From Tepidibacter hydrothermalis (GTDB taxonomy: Bacteria > Bacillota > Clostridia > Peptostreptococcales > Peptostreptococcaceae), in NCBI RefSeq assembly GCF_029542625.1, contig NZ_CP120733.1, forward strand, positions 3,534,001 to 3,598,000: DNA of 64,000 bases, in the 5' to 3' direction. The notes beneath the pieces were generated by a model. It was not told the DNA's origin and did no database searches. It saw only the letters and a program-made list of their open reading frames with translations. Below, one piece after another: positions 29,141 through 39,556 of this stretch. The position numbers and the translations under genes were made by a program. Position 1 is the first letter of the stretch. Each line of letters opens with the position of its first letter.

Positions 29141-29605
29141 CTATCCTTTTTCCCATCTATTCTGGTTATTCATTACACTTTCATTAACATACCCTTTTCC
29201 ATATGTCATTCCTGCAACAACTTTAGGACCTTTGTTTTCCTTTATATTATCCATATACATTTTTTCACCAAGTTCATTCCATCCTTCATATAAAGGAGTC
29301 ATAACCTTTATAGCTTCTTCAAACTTAGATTTATCCTTAGTAATATAACCTTCAGTTATATTATTATTAATATATAAATATAAACTCTTATAGTTATTTG
29401 CTATTTCAGAATCTCCCGTTAATGTAGCCATAAGCTCTGCTAATATATCTCTACACTTATCCATCAAAATATCTAAACTTTCTTTTTCATCTAGATTAGA
29501 AATACATTCATTAAATGTATCAATTAGCCCTTCATACATTATAGCTACAAGCTGTGCTTCGTTAGCTGTTGCAACTCTTGAAGCTAAATATTCTTTTTCT
29601 ATCAT
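29141..29605 (-). CDS. fliS: FliS-like flagellin export chaperone, second copy
   Basis: 154 residues, four-helix FliS fold: ATANEAQLVAIMYEGLIDTFNECI at the N-terminus, then SLYLYINNNITEGYITKD matching the conserved YDYLHTRL region of FliS. It is longer than the canonical copy at 43281-43661, with a ~30-residue C-terminal tail. FliS binds the C-terminal D0 helix of flagellin to keep it unfolded. It lies right after the 781-residue flagellin gene and is probably its dedicated chaperone (inference). Confidence 0.8.
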   Translation of the reverse strand: MIEKEYLASRVATANEAQLVAIMYEGLIDTFNECISNLDEKESLDILMDKCRDILAELMATLTGDSEIANNYKSLYLYINNNITEGYITKDKSKFEEAIKVMTPLYEGWNELGEKMYMDNIKENKGPKVVAGMTYGKGYVNESVMNNQNRWEKG

Positions 29606-29637
29606 CTAATTACCTCCAATCTTATCTGAAAGCTAAG

Positions 29638-29669
29638 AATTCAACTGAAGTAAAAACTCCAGTTGAATT
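29638..29669. other. Stem-loop between flagellin and fliS copy 2
   Basis: AATTCAACTG pairs with CAGTTGAATT over a 12-nt loop. On the minus strand it lies 12 nt after the flagellin stop and is not followed by a T-run, so it is more likely an mRNA-stabilising or processing stem than a full terminator. Confidence 0.5.
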
Positions 29670-29680
29670 AGATTTTAATT

Positions 29681-32026
29681 TTATCCAAGTAATTTAAGAA
29701 TTGATTGCGGTTGTTGGTTAGCCTGAGCAAGCATAGATACTCCTGCTTGTTGAAGTACACTTAATTTTTGGAAGTTAGCCATTTCAAGTGCCATATCAGT
29801 GTCTTCTATACGTGACATAGCAGCTGTTAAATTCTCATTAGTATTATCAAGATTTGCAATAGTATGCTCAAGTCTATTTTGAGTAGCTCCAAGCTTCGAT
29901 CTTTCTCTAGTAACCTCAAGTATTGCATTATCAAATACTTTAATAGCTGCAGATGCCTTCGCTTCTTCTGATACATCTATTGCATACTCTACATTAGTTG
30001 AAGAAACTCCATCCGTTACATTAGTTATCTCAACATAAGCAGCTCCATTTACCCCAGGATTTCCAGTTGGCTTATCAGAAGAAATTCTTAAAGATTTAGC
30101 ACGAATATCTCCAACTTCTAGTCTGAATGATTGTCCAGTGTTTGCTCCTACTTGTAAATTTGTGTTGAATTCTTCAAGCGTTCCTTCAAGACTTGTTAAA
30201 TTTCCATTGAATCCAACCTCTTTAGCTTCTAATAATAATTCTTTTGTATTATTAGGATTAATTTCGAACTTAACATCATTTAATTGTATATTTTTCTTTA
30301 TTTCTGCAACTATGTCCTCAGGACTCTTAGTTCTAGACATTTCTGCTGTTAATTTAGTGTGTGATTCTGTTTCAAAATTTAATTTAGAACCTGTTAATGT
30401 TACTAAACCTTTGAATTCAAAATCAACATCTGCAGTAGGTTTATTAGCTACGGCTACCCCGCCAGTTGAATATCCACCTTCTCCTGTAACTGTAATCTTA
30501 GAGAAATCAAATCCATCAGCATTAGTTAAAGCTTGAATTTTAGATTCTATTTCTGCTGCTGTATTCTTTGTTTGAGTTGTAGATGCTAAATTAATTGTTA
30601 TAGTATTAGATGCTGAATCATATGCTGCCTTTACATCATCTGTACCATTAAGTGTACTAGAAATTTTTATCTTTAAATCGTTTCCTGTTGCTGTATTTTC
30701 TAAACCTGCATCAAAAGATAATTTGTCAGCTGCGTTACTTCCTGCTGTCTGTAATTTTGTTTCTGTTGTTTTATATATTTCTTTTAGTTCAGAGTGCCCT
30801 TTTATAGCATTTACTAAATTAGTATTAGTAGTACTTGGAGTTGCTGTATCTACTACAAATTCATTTTCTTTAGCTGGAGTTGAAGCTTTTTCTACCGCTT
30901 TAAACTCTACTCCATTTATTAATATTATATCTCCTGCCTTAAAATCTTTCTCAATATCAAATTCAAATTCTCCATTTGTAACAGGAGTAGTTGTAGGATC
31001 ATATGGTTTTGTTTCTGTAACAGCACTTACATCCCCTTTAGGTATTCCAGCTGATATGTCTATAGCTTTATTAGATCCTACATAAGGAGCTTTTGAGCTA
31101 TCATAAAAATCTATTCTTTCATTACCTACGATTATGAATGATCCATCTTCTGGGGCTTTATCAAAATAAAAGGCTCCATGTGATGTTCCACCTGAATCTT
31201 CTGCTTTACCATATATGTTTATTCTATTGTTATTAGTTGCGTCAAAACCTGTTTTGAATAATGTAGGAACTGCACTTCCCTCTAATTTTATATTTTGAGC
31301 TCCACCTGGTTTTTCAGTTCTGATTTCTATCTGATAATCAGATGTAAAAACAGCTACTGCATCATCACCTAATGCATCATTTATTCTAGTTAAAAGTTCT
31401 TCGCCCGTTAATGTTTTATTATCAGCTCCGTCAAATCCTTGTAAGTTTACTTCTGTTTTTTTACCATTTACTTCAACAGTAAGTGTTTTATTTTTTAAAT
31501 CCGTTTTTAATATCTCGCTAGGTGCATTTATTTCTAATCCATCTGTTTTTATTTTTGCAACTTCTCCAGTACTCATTTTTTGAACTACCGTGTTACTATC
31601 TGGTCCTTCGTTACCTCTTAATATATGTCTTGTATTATACTCTGTTCCATTTGCTATTCTATTTACCTCTGAAGTTAATTGATTTATTTCATCTTGTATT
31701 GCGCTTCTATCTTCATCTGTTGAAGTACCATTGGCAGCTTGTACAGATAATTCTCTCATTCTTTGAAGCATAGAGTCTATCTCAGCCATAGCTCCTTCTG
31801 CAGTTTGAACCAAAGATACACCATCAAGAGAGTTTCTTGAAGCCATCTTAAGTCCATTTATTTGAGCTCTCATCTTTTCTGTGATTGCCATTCCAGCCGC
31901 GTCATCCCCAGCTCTGTTTATTCTCTTACCTGAAGATAATTTTTCAAGTGACTTTGATGCAAAAGCATTATTAACATTAAGTAATCTATGTGCATTCATA
32001 GCAGGTACATTATGATTAATTCTCAT
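29681..32026 (-). CDS. Flagellin, long variant
   Basis: 781 residues. The conserved N-terminal D0/D1 ([37 protein letters not shown]) and C-terminal D1/D0 (SRIEDTDMALEMANFQKLSV, QPQSILKLLG) flank a ~490-residue central insertion rich in Thr, Asn, Lys and Glu. The insertion should form surface-exposed D2/D3 domains. It contains no HExxH motif, so it is not a flagellinolysin-type protease flagellin. The SigmaD promoter lies at 32068-32095. It is paired with its own FliS copy downstream and separated from the other flagellins. Confidence 0.95.
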   Translation of the reverse strand: MRINHNVPAMNAHRLLNVNNAFASKSLEKLSSGKRINRAGDDAAGMAITEKMRAQINGLKMASRNSLDGVSLVQTAEGAMAEIDSMLQRMRELSVQAANGTSTDEDRSAIQDEINQLTSEVNRIANGTEYNTRHILRGNEGPDSNTVVQKMSTGEVAKIKTDGLEINAPSEILKTDLKNKTLTVEVNGKKTEVNLQGFDGADNKTLTGEELLTRINDALGDDAVAVFTSDYQIEIRTEKPGGAQNIKLEGSAVPTLFKTGFDATNNNRINIYGKAEDSGGTSHGAFYFDKAPEDGSFIIVGNERIDFYDSSKAPYVGSNKAIDISAGIPKGDVSAVTETKPYDPTTTPVTNGEFEFDIEKDFKAGDIILINGVEFKAVEKASTPAKENEFVVDTATPSTTNTNLVNAIKGHSELKEIYKTTETKLQTAGSNAADKLSFDAGLENTATGNDLKIKISSTLNGTDDVKAAYDSASNTITINLASTTQTKNTAAEIESKIQALTNADGFDFSKITVTGEGGYSTGGVAVANKPTADVDFEFKGLVTLTGSKLNFETESHTKLTAEMSRTKSPEDIVAEIKKNIQLNDVKFEINPNNTKELLLEAKEVGFNGNLTSLEGTLEEFNTNLQVGANTGQSFRLEVGDIRAKSLRISSDKPTGNPGVNGAAYVEITNVTDGVSSTNVEYAIDVSEEAKASAAIKVFDNAILEVTRERSKLGATQNRLEHTIANLDNTNENLTAAMSRIEDTDMALEMANFQKLSVLQQAGVSMLAQANQQPQSILKLLG

Positions 32027-32067
32027 TCTATTAATTCCTCCCCGTATTATTAATGATTCTATCTATC

Positions 32068-32095
32068 TTATCGTCTTATATAACCTAAAACTTTA
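32068..32095 (-). promoter_or_regulatory. SigmaD promoter of the long flagellin
   Basis: TAAA-N16-GACGATAA on the minus strand, about 35-40 bases before the start codon. The -35 element overlaps the stop codon of the small upstream gene. Confidence 0.75.
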
Positions 32096-32221
32096 CTCTT
32101 TTTTATTCCTTCTTTCGTCTATATTTTCAACAAAAAGTAGGACTTTAGATACAATATCTATTAATTCCTTTGGAATATCCTCATTTAAATCCTTATCATT
32201 CTTTAAATTTTCATTATTCAT
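32093..32221 (-). CDS. Small protein of 42 residues, unknown
   Basis: A short frame beginning MNNENLKNDKDLNEDIP and ending ENIDERRNKKE. It has AGAGGAG six bases before the ATG and starts only 11 bases after the FliK-like gene stops, so it is very probably translated with it. The middle (KELIDIVSKVLLFVENI) is a likely amphipathic helix. No cysteines and no membrane segment. Family unknown; the flagellar context suggests an export or assembly accessory. Confidence 0.6.
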   Translation of the reverse strand: MNNENLKNDKDLNEDIPKELIDIVSKVLLFVENIDERRNKKE

Positions 32222-32232
32222 AATTATCTCCT

Positions 32233-34968
32233 CTAAATTTTGATATCCAAAAATCCCTTAACATCACTTTCTATTTCTTGTTCATCATTTAGATTCATTA
32301 TATTATCTTTATCAAAATCAAATTCTATATCTTCCAAGTTATATCCTATACCTTCTAAAAAGTTGTTCAATATATCTTTATTTTCTTTTATATAACCTAT
32401 ATTGTTGTTATCGTCTAATCCTATTTTAACTTTAACATTAGATTTATTTACTCCTAAGTGAATATTTATATTTCCTAAATTCTTAGTATCAAGGCTAATT
32501 ACAACATCCATATCATCCTTATCTATATTCTTAGACGAATTTTTTCTGTTTTTATAGTACATATTTAAATTTGAAAAATGTTCATTTATCATAATTGGAT
32601 ATTGTATGAACTTTTCATCTTTATTTTGTATATAACTTTTTTCAAGTGATTCTTTTACATCCTTATGTCTTTCATCAATATCTTTATTAGCTTCCTTAGA
32701 TAAATCTATATTCTCACTCATATTTTTTATATCTTCACTTATATCTTCATGAGCCTTACGAGGTTTAAAATTCGCTTTTTTTATGTTATCAGAATATTTT
32801 TTAACCGTATTTTCTATTTTGTCAGCGTATTTTCGTAATTCACTATCTTCTTTTTTATTAAGTTTATCGTTCTTTTTTATTTCATCTAAAAAGCCTGATA
32901 TTTTATGTCCTAATTGATTCTTATTCTTAAAAAAGTCTGATGTACTTTGAACTTCTTTCAAAGTCATATCTCTATTATTCTTTATATTAAAAGCTATACA
33001 AGTATTTTTTTCTCTATTTATGTTTTTTATATTATCAGTTAGCTTTTTAATATACTTATCTATCTTCATATTAGCCCTATCAGCATTGCTAAATTCTCTT
33101 ATATAATTATCAGCTTCTTTTAAACTCATATTTTCTATAGGATTATTTTGCTTTATGCTTTCTTTAACCATAGAACTTGTAAGATTATCTTTTATATATT
33201 CATATTGATTGTATGCACTATATACCTTTTGAATATTGGTTCTACTTAAACTTAATTTATTTTGTACCAAAGACTTAGCTACTTCAAATGCCTTATTTAA
33301 ATCCATTACTTTTTTATCATTGTCTTGTGTTTTGAATAAATTAATATTATCCTTTACATGTTTTTTAACTATATTTTCACTGTTTTTTTGAAGTTTTGTA
33401 GGCATATCCAATTTTTTATGTTCTAAATTCATATAATCTTTTTTATTTATAATTTTATTCGATACATTTATGTTATTTAACGTCATAGGTACATTATTCT
33501 TTAAGTTAAATGAAATTATATTAAAATCTAAATTCTTTACATCATTAAAAACTTGTGTAATCTTACCTATAGAGTTAACCGTATTCTTTATAAGGTCATT
33601 ATCCGTATTAGGGTTTGATATGATTTTATTTAATTTACTCAAATTAAAATCTACATCTTTTTTAACTAATTTAACTAAATCAGTTTCATCTAATTCTTTT
33701 AAATTTTCTAGTTTTTCTATTATATTAGATACTTCTTTTCCCTCTATATTAGATATTTTATTAATGTTATCTGTATTTTTTAACTTCTCAGCTATATCTC
33801 TTATATCCATTTTTTCTATATCTAAATTTTCTTTTATCATAGATGATACATTTTCTTTATCTAAGTTTTTAATTATATAATCCAAAGCTTCCTTCATTTC
33901 ATTTATACTTTGGATATTTTCTTTTGTAAGTTCTAATTCATTCTTTATTATTTTCTCAGAAAGTTTTATATTATCGTCAGTAACCCCTATTTGCATTCTA
34001 TCAAGACTTTCCTTTATATCATCTTTTAGTAAATTAAGTTCCTTTTGTGTAATCTTATTCAGCTTAGGTAATAAAGACTCATATGCTTTAACAGATATAG
34101 AACTTATCTTATCAGCTACTTTTATTGCTCCCTTTTTTACGAAATTCTTTATACTGTATAAGTTATCTATTGTAGGACTTACATTGTTTTTTACCGTATC
34201 TATAAATGTCTCTTCTTCTATATCTTGTAGTTTATCTAATTTATAGAATATATCATTGATTCTTTCTATATTTTTTTTAGTTATATTAACATTCTTTTTA
34301 TGTAAAGTTTTTACTATATCAGTTATATCTTTACCCATCTTGCTTCCATACAATTTCTCAGTTATTTTTTCTGCTTCATCAGTTGTAAGCTCTTTTTTAT
34401 TTTTAAACAATTTTAAAAATGAAAATCCGTCCTTCTCATTTTTTACTTCTTTTATGGTATCTGCTATCTTTTGAAGTGAATCATTCTCAATATCAACACC
34501 CTTGTCCATTATCTTAACTGCACTATCATAATCTAAGTTTACTATAATATCATCTAATGATTTTTTACTGTATACAAACGACATAATACTTTCTTTAGTT
34601 ATACTTATATCATTGTTTTTAAGAGTCTGAACCGCTTCTAAATTTTCATCATTCACATCTATATCTAATCTTTTTAGTATATCCGAATATTCTAATTTGT
34701 CATTTTGGGTTATTTTTTTATTTCTAATATCATCTACTTTTTTAGATTCTATTATATTTTTCTTATCTATTACCACTGTATCGCCAGGTTTTGCATCTAT
34801 ATTTTCTTTAACCTTTAGATTAAGAAGTTTCTTATCTCCAACATCTATAGTTACATCATCTTCACTAGTTTCAACAACCGTACCTCTGACCTTTGAAGTT
34901 GTATTCAAGTTATTATAAGCATCACTTGCCACACTATATGCAGCTTCAGCTGAAACTTTATTTATCAT
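32233..34968 (-). CDS. FliK-like flagellar protein with repeats
   Basis: 911 residues, Lys/Asn/Asp-rich and mostly helical. The N-terminal ~60 residues (KVRGTVVETSEDDVTIDVGD) form a small beta-domain. The middle has at least five degenerate repeats of a pattern like N-x-(L/V)-(T/S)-x-x-N-I-(Q/E)-x-(I/V), about 60-130 residues apart. The C-terminal ~80 residues (VVISLDTKNLGNINIHLGVNKS) resemble the FliK hook-length control C-terminal domain. It is likely a DUF6240-type protein. A SigmaD promoter precedes it. Precise function is unknown; a hook-length or export-switch role is inferred. Confidence 0.65.
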   Translation of the reverse strand: MINKVSAEAAYSVASDAYNNLNTTSKVRGTVVETSEDDVTIDVGDKKLLNLKVKENIDAKPGDTVVIDKKNIIESKKVDDIRNKKITQNDKLEYSDILKRLDIDVNDENLEAVQTLKNNDISITKESIMSFVYSKKSLDDIIVNLDYDSAVKIMDKGVDIENDSLQKIADTIKEVKNEKDGFSFLKLFKNKKELTTDEAEKITEKLYGSKMGKDITDIVKTLHKKNVNITKKNIERINDIFYKLDKLQDIEEETFIDTVKNNVSPTIDNLYSIKNFVKKGAIKVADKISSISVKAYESLLPKLNKITQKELNLLKDDIKESLDRMQIGVTDDNIKLSEKIIKNELELTKENIQSINEMKEALDYIIKNLDKENVSSMIKENLDIEKMDIRDIAEKLKNTDNINKISNIEGKEVSNIIEKLENLKELDETDLVKLVKKDVDFNLSKLNKIISNPNTDNDLIKNTVNSIGKITQVFNDVKNLDFNIISFNLKNNVPMTLNNINVSNKIINKKDYMNLEHKKLDMPTKLQKNSENIVKKHVKDNINLFKTQDNDKKVMDLNKAFEVAKSLVQNKLSLSRTNIQKVYSAYNQYEYIKDNLTSSMVKESIKQNNPIENMSLKEADNYIREFSNADRANMKIDKYIKKLTDNIKNINREKNTCIAFNIKNNRDMTLKEVQSTSDFFKNKNQLGHKISGFLDEIKKNDKLNKKEDSELRKYADKIENTVKKYSDNIKKANFKPRKAHEDISEDIKNMSENIDLSKEANKDIDERHKDVKESLEKSYIQNKDEKFIQYPIMINEHFSNLNMYYKNRKNSSKNIDKDDMDVVISLDTKNLGNINIHLGVNKSNVKVKIGLDDNNNIGYIKENKDILNNFLEGIGYNLEDIEFDFDKDNIMNLNDEQEIESDVKGFLDIKI

Positions 34969-34999
34969 ATACTCCTCCTTTTAAATTAGTTATAATTAG

Positions 35000-35027
35000 T
35001 TATCGACATGAATTAATTATAAGTTTA
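35000..35027 (-). promoter_or_regulatory. SigmaD promoter of the FliK-like gene
   Basis: TAAA-N16-GTCGATAA on the minus strand, about 32 bases before the start codon. Confidence 0.75.
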
Positions 35028-35090
35028 TATGGTATTTTCATACTATACCTGCATATGAAAAGTGAAATTTCTAAAAAAATATAAAATCCT

Positions 35091-35117
35091 TAAAATTTCT
35101 ATTTATTTTGCCGATAA
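35091..35117 (+). promoter_or_regulatory. SigmaD promoter of yaaR
   Basis: TAAA-N15-GCCGATAA, an exact match to the SigmaD consensus, about 35 bases before the coding start. Confidence 0.85.
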
Positions 35118-35154
35118 TATATAATATAGTGGGTAAAAGAGAGGAGATATGGTT

Positions 35155-35601
35155 TTGAACAATGTTAATCCAGTTAATAATATAAATCAGATATCCAGTG
35201 TTAATAAAGTTAATAAATCAAAAGAAATTAAAAGAGCCGAATTTAAAGCTAAATTTGAAAATATAAAGTCTGATAAAGTGAAAGAACATTTAACAGAGCT
35301 TTACGATAAAATAAGTGAGCAGTCTGACAAGATAGGTGAAAAACTGTATCTTAAAGATTTGATTCAATATAAAAAGCTAGTAAAAGAGTTCCTTAACGTA
35401 GCCGTTAATAATTCTCATTCTTTCTCTCAACAAAACTTTCTAGACAGAAGAGGTCGTCATAGAGTGTATGGAATTGTAAAGAATGTAGATAGAGAGCTTA
35501 GCTCACTAACTAAAGAGTTTATAGGACAAGAGGTAGATAGGCTTTCTGTAATCAAAAAACTTGATGGAATAAAGGGTATGTTGGTTGATGTGATGATGTA
35601 G
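35155..35601 (+). CDS. YaaR/DUF327 family protein
   Basis: About 148 residues of the DUF327 (YaaR) family: a helical protein with the signature YDKISEQSDKIGEKLYLKDL and a basic FLDRRGRHRVYGIVKNVDREL segment. Its function is unknown, but it is often near flagellar or DNA-metabolism genes in Firmicutes. A TTG at 35155 is preferred as start because GAGGAG lies eight bases away; the ATG at 35149 is only two bases from it. The perfect SigmaD promoter places it in the motility regulon. Confidence 0.8.
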   Translation: MNNVNPVNNINQISSVNKVNKSKEIKRAEFKAKFENIKSDKVKEHLTELYDKISEQSDKIGEKLYLKDLIQYKKLVKEFLNVAVNNSHSFSQQNFLDRRGRHRVYGIVKNVDRELSSLTKEFIGQEVDRLSVIKKLDGIKGMLVDVMM

Positions 35602-35608
35602 ATAAGAA

Positions 35609-35640
35609 AAGGAAGAGACTTAGTCTCTTCCTTATTTTTT
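35609..35640. terminator. Bidirectional terminator between yaaR and prfB
   Basis: AAGGAAGAGACT and its complement, then TTATTTTTT on the plus strand; it serves the two convergent genes. Confidence 0.8.
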
Positions 35641-36736
35641 GGTATGTTTTAAATATTCATTCATAAATGGATCTAGATTTCCATCCATTACACTTTGAAC
35701 ATTTCCAATATCTAGGTTAGTTCTATGATCTTTAACCAACTTATATGGTTGGAATACATATGATCTTATTTGACTTCCCCATGCTATTTGTGAATATTCA
35801 CCTTGTATATCTTCTATCTTTTCTTTTTGCTCTAGTTCTTTCAACTCTATAAGCTTTGCCATTAACATTTTCATAGCCTTATCTTTATTTAAATGTTGTG
35901 ATCTTTGATTTTGACATTGAACCACAACCCCTGTTGGTATATGAGTTATTCTAACAGCAGATTCTGTTTTATTTACATGTTGTCCTCCAGCTCCTGATGC
36001 TCTATATGTATCTATTTTTAGATCACTAGGATCTATATCTACATTTATATTATCATCAAGCTCTGGTAGTACGTCTATAGATGCAAATGATGTATGTCTT
36101 TTTCCAGATGTGTCAAAGGGAGATATTCTTACTAGTCTATGAACTCCCTTTTCTCCTTTTAGATAACCATATGCATTAATTCCTTCTACTGACAATGTAG
36201 CACTTTTTATTCCAGCCTCAGGATCTGCTATTATATCTAGCAAGTCAACTTTATAGCCCTTATTATCTGCCCATCTTGTATACATTCTAAGTAACATCTT
36301 TGCCCAATCCTGAGCATCAAGTCCACCTGTCCCTGCATGTAAAGATATTATGGCGTTGTTTTTATCATACTCTCCATTTAAAAGAGTTTTTATTTTCATT
36401 TTGTCTATATCTGAATCTAAATCTTCTATAGATTTATTTACCTCTTTTTCAAGAGATAAGTCATCTTCTTCAAGAGCAAGTTCTATTAATACATTTATAT
36501 CCTCTAAAGAGTTTTCTAGATTTTCAAATTCTTCTATACTCTCTTTTAGCATCTTGTTTTCTTGAAGCAAGCTTTGAGCTTTTTCATTGTCATCCCAGAA
36601 ATTTTGTTCAGACATTTTCTTTTCTTGTTCTTGTATCTTATATTCTATTTTTGCTATGTCAAAGAGAAGCCCTCAATTCTTCTATTGAATTTTTCATCTC
36701 GTCTATTCTTTGATTATATTCTTGAATATTAAGCAT
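35632..36736 (-). CDS. prfB: Peptide chain release factor 2, programmed frameshift
   Basis: 367 residues after frameshift. The first 25 codons (ending EELRASL) stop at an in-frame UGA at 36661-36659 in CTTTGAC. The +1 frame continues DIAKIEYK into the main body. RF2 signatures are the SPF anticodon-like motif (SPFDTSGKRHTSF) and the peptidyl-hydrolysis motif GAGGQHVNKTES. The frameshift autoregulates RF2, since UGA is read by RF2 itself. The upstream internal Shine-Dalgarno-like sequence is only AGGG. It follows secA as in B. subtilis. Confidence 0.97.
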
Positions 36737-36745
36737 TTAACCCTC

Positions 36746-39424
36746 CTATACATTTCTTCCACAGCATTTTTTATACTTTTTACCACTGCCACAAGGACAC
36801 GCTTCATTTCTTCCTGTCTCCTCACCTTTTACAACAGTTTTATTTCCTGGCTCATCTGATGCAGTAGATAAATTATCTATATCAACAACTTGTTTTCTCT
36901 CTATTTTTTCTTCTACTGTAAAGTTGTATAAATATTTGATAGTTTCTTCTTGAATAGATTTTATCATCTCTTCAAACATATCAAATCCTTCAAATTGATA
37001 TGCTCTCACAGGATCTTCTTGACCTATTGCTCTAAGACCTATACCTTGACGTAATTGTTCCATAGCATCGATATGATCCATCCACTTAGTATCTACTACT
37101 TGAAGTAATATAACTCTCTCTATTTCTCTCATTCTTTCAGAATCTATTTCATTTTCCTTCTTATTATATATGTTTAGTGCTGTATCCATTATGTCTTCTT
37201 TTATCTTATCTCTATCAAGTTCTTCTATATTATTAAATTCTATACATCCTTTTGGTAGGAATGTATTGTATAAATGTTCCTTTAAACCTTCTAAATCCCA
37301 TTCTTCAGGATAGTCACTATCTGCTGTATATAACATAACAGAACTATCTACAGTATTTTTTATCATGTTAGTTATATTTTCTTTTATATTTTCTCCTTGA
37401 AGAACACTTCTTCTTTCTTTGTATATTATTTCTCTTTGTTTGTTCATAACATCATCATATTGAAGAACGTGCTTTCTTATAGAGAAGTTCTTACCCTCTA
37501 CCTTCTTTTGAGCTCCTTCTATAGATTTTGAAAGTATCTTATGCTCTATAGGCATATCTTCTTCCATTCCTAATTTATCTACAACTCCCATAATCTTTTC
37601 ACTACCAAACAATCTCATAAGATCATCTTCCAGTGTTATATAGAATCTAGATACTCCAGGATCTCCTTGACGTCCAGCACGACCACGAAGCTGATTATCT
37701 ATCCTTCTCGACTCATGTCTTTCTGTACCTATTATACAAAGACCTCCAGCATTTAATACATCTCTTTGCTCTTTATCTGTTATTTCTTTTATTTGAGAGT
37801 AAATTTTATTATACTCATTTTTAGCCATCTGAACATATTCATCGTCAACTTCTATAGGAGATGTTACAAGTGCTAATACCTCATCTGTATATCCTTTTTT
37901 CTTTAATTCTTTCTTAGCTAAAAATTCAGGATTTCCTCCAAGTATAATATCCGTACCACGACCTGCCATATTAGTTGCTATAGTTACTGCACCTAATTTT
38001 CCAGCCTGAGATACTATCTCTGCCTCTTTTTCATGCTGCTTTGCATTAAGTATGTTATGAGGTATACCCTTTTTCTTTAGCATAGTAGATAAAATCTCAG
38101 AGTTTTCTATAGATATAGTACCTACAAGAACTGGTTGATTGTTATTATGTCTTTCTTCTATCTCTCTTACAACAGCTTTGAACTTACCATTTACAGTTCT
38201 ATATATAGAGTCTGATACATCTTGTCTTTGAATAGGTTTGTTAGTTGGTATTTGAACAACATCCATACCATAGATAGATCTGAATTCTTCTTCCTCTGTT
38301 TTAGCAGTACCTGTCATACCAGAAATCTTTTTGTACATTCTAAAGTAGTTTTGGAATGTTATAGTTGCAAGTGTCTTTGACTCTCTTTGTACTTTAAGAC
38401 TCTCTTTTGCCTCTATTGCTTGATGTAATCCATCTGAATATCTTCTACCAAACATAAGTCTTCCAGTAAACTCATCTACTATTACTATTTCTCCATCCTT
38501 AATTACATAATCAACATCCTTTTTCATCTGATTATGAGCTTTTAATGCCTGATTTATATGATGATATATTTCCATATTGGACATATCAGTTAAATTCTCA
38601 ACAGCAAAGAATTTTTCTCCCTTTTGAATACCTTCCTCAGTTAATGATACAGAGTTGGCTTTTTCATCTACTACATAATCCTCTTCATTCTTTAACATTT
38701 TAACGAATTGATCTGCTGCAAAATAAAGCCCTGTAGATTTATCTCCAGCACCAGATATTATAAGAGGCGTTCTGGCTTCATCTATTAATATAGAGTCTAC
38801 CTCATCGACTATTACAAAGTTTAATTTCTTTTGAACCATCTGCTCCTTATGTATAACCATGTTATCTCTTAAGTAGTCAAATCCAAACTCATTATTAGTA
38901 CCATAAGTTATATCACAATCATACTGCATTTTTCTTTCTTCAGGAGTTTGTCCATGAACTATAACTCCAACACTTAATCCCATATATTCATATAACTTAG
39001 CCATCCACTCTTTATCACGCTTAGCAAGATAGTCATTAACTGTTATTACATGTACTCCATCTCCAGTTAAAGCATTTAAGTACACAGGAGCTGTTGCAAC
39101 TAAAGTTTTACCTTCTCCTGTCTTCATCTCGGCAATTCTTCCTTGATGAAGAACTATACCTCCTATTAACTGAACTCTATAATGTCTCATTCCAAGAACT
39201 CTCTTTGAAGCTTCTCTAGTAACTGCAAAAGCTTCAACTAATAAGTCATCTACAGTTTCTCCATTTCTTAATCTTTCTTTGAAGACATTAGTCATATTCT
39301 TTAATTCTTCTTCACTCATACTTTCAAATTTACTTTCTATAGCATCTATCTTATCTACAATCTTTTCAATCTTTTTTATTTCTCTTTTTCCTGAAAATCC
39401 AAATAAATCTTCTAAAAAGCTCAT
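36746..39424 (-). CDS. secA: Preprotein translocase ATPase SecA
   Basis: 892 residues, full length. Walker A lies in [18 protein letters not shown]-type motif in [16 protein letters not shown], motif V around [13 protein letters not shown], and the [11 protein letters not shown] arginine-finger region is intact. The C-terminal zinc site ([14 protein letters not shown]) for SecB/lipid binding is present. It drives export through SecYEG. It is preceded by hpf and followed by prfB nine bases later, a gene order conserved in Firmicutes. The start ATG follows AAAGAGAGG. Confidence 0.98.
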   Translation of the reverse strand: MSFLEDLFGFSGKREIKKIEKIVDKIDAIESKFESMSEEELKNMTNVFKERLRNGETVDDLLVEAFAVTREASKRVLGMRHYRVQLIGGIVLHQGRIAEMKTGEGKTLVATAPVYLNALTGDGVHVITVNDYLAKRDKEWMAKLYEYMGLSVGVIVHGQTPEERKMQYDCDITYGTNNEFGFDYLRDNMVIHKEQMVQKKLNFVIVDEVDSILIDEARTPLIISGAGDKSTGLYFAADQFVKMLKNEEDYVVDEKANSVSLTEEGIQKGEKFFAVENLTDMSNMEIYHHINQALKAHNQMKKDVDYVIKDGEIVIVDEFTGRLMFGRRYSDGLHQAIEAKESLKVQRESKTLATITFQNYFRMYKKISGMTGTAKTEEEEFRSIYGMDVVQIPTNKPIQRQDVSDSIYRTVNGKFKAVVREIEERHNNNQPVLVGTISIENSEILSTMLKKKGIPHNILNAKQHEKEAEIVSQAGKLGAVTIATNMAGRGTDIILGGNPEFLAKKELKKKGYTDEVLALVTSPIEVDDEYVQMAKNEYNKIYSQIKEITDKEQRDVLNAGGLCIIGTERHESRRIDNQLRGRAGRQGDPGVSRFYITLEDDLMRLFGSEKIMGVVDKLGMEEDMPIEHKILSKSIEGAQKKVEGKNFSIRKHVLQYDDVMNKQREIIYKERRSVLQGENIKENITNMIKNTVDSSVMLYTADSDYPEEWDLEGLKEHLYNTFLPKGCIEFNNIEELDRDKIKEDIMDTALNIYNKKENEIDSERMREIERVILLQVVDTKWMDHIDAMEQLRQGIGLRAIGQEDPVRAYQFEGFDMFEEMIKSIQEETIKYLYNFTVEEKIERKQVVDIDNLSTASDEPGNKTVVKGEETGRNEACPCGSGKKYKKCCGRNV

Positions 39425-39528
39425 ATTTTTTACCTCTCTTTATATATTAATTTCCATTAATATATATTTTAACATAGCCACGTTAATAAATAAAATTATA
39501 TTAATGTAAATTTCAAATTATATATAAT

Positions 39529-39556
39529 AAAAGGTGGGATATATATCCCACCTTTT
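39529..39556 (-). terminator. Terminator after hpf
   Basis: AAAAGGTGGGAT and its complement at the end of hpf, with T-rich sequence on the minus strand. Confidence 0.8.

Noticed and set aside
30138-31773. Plus-strand frames opposite the long flagellin
   Set aside because: They are mirror frames of the Thr/Asn-rich flagellin insertion; no start signals.
29681-32026. Possible protease domain (flagellinolysin) in the long flagellin
   Set aside because: No HExxH metalloprotease motif is present in the insertion.
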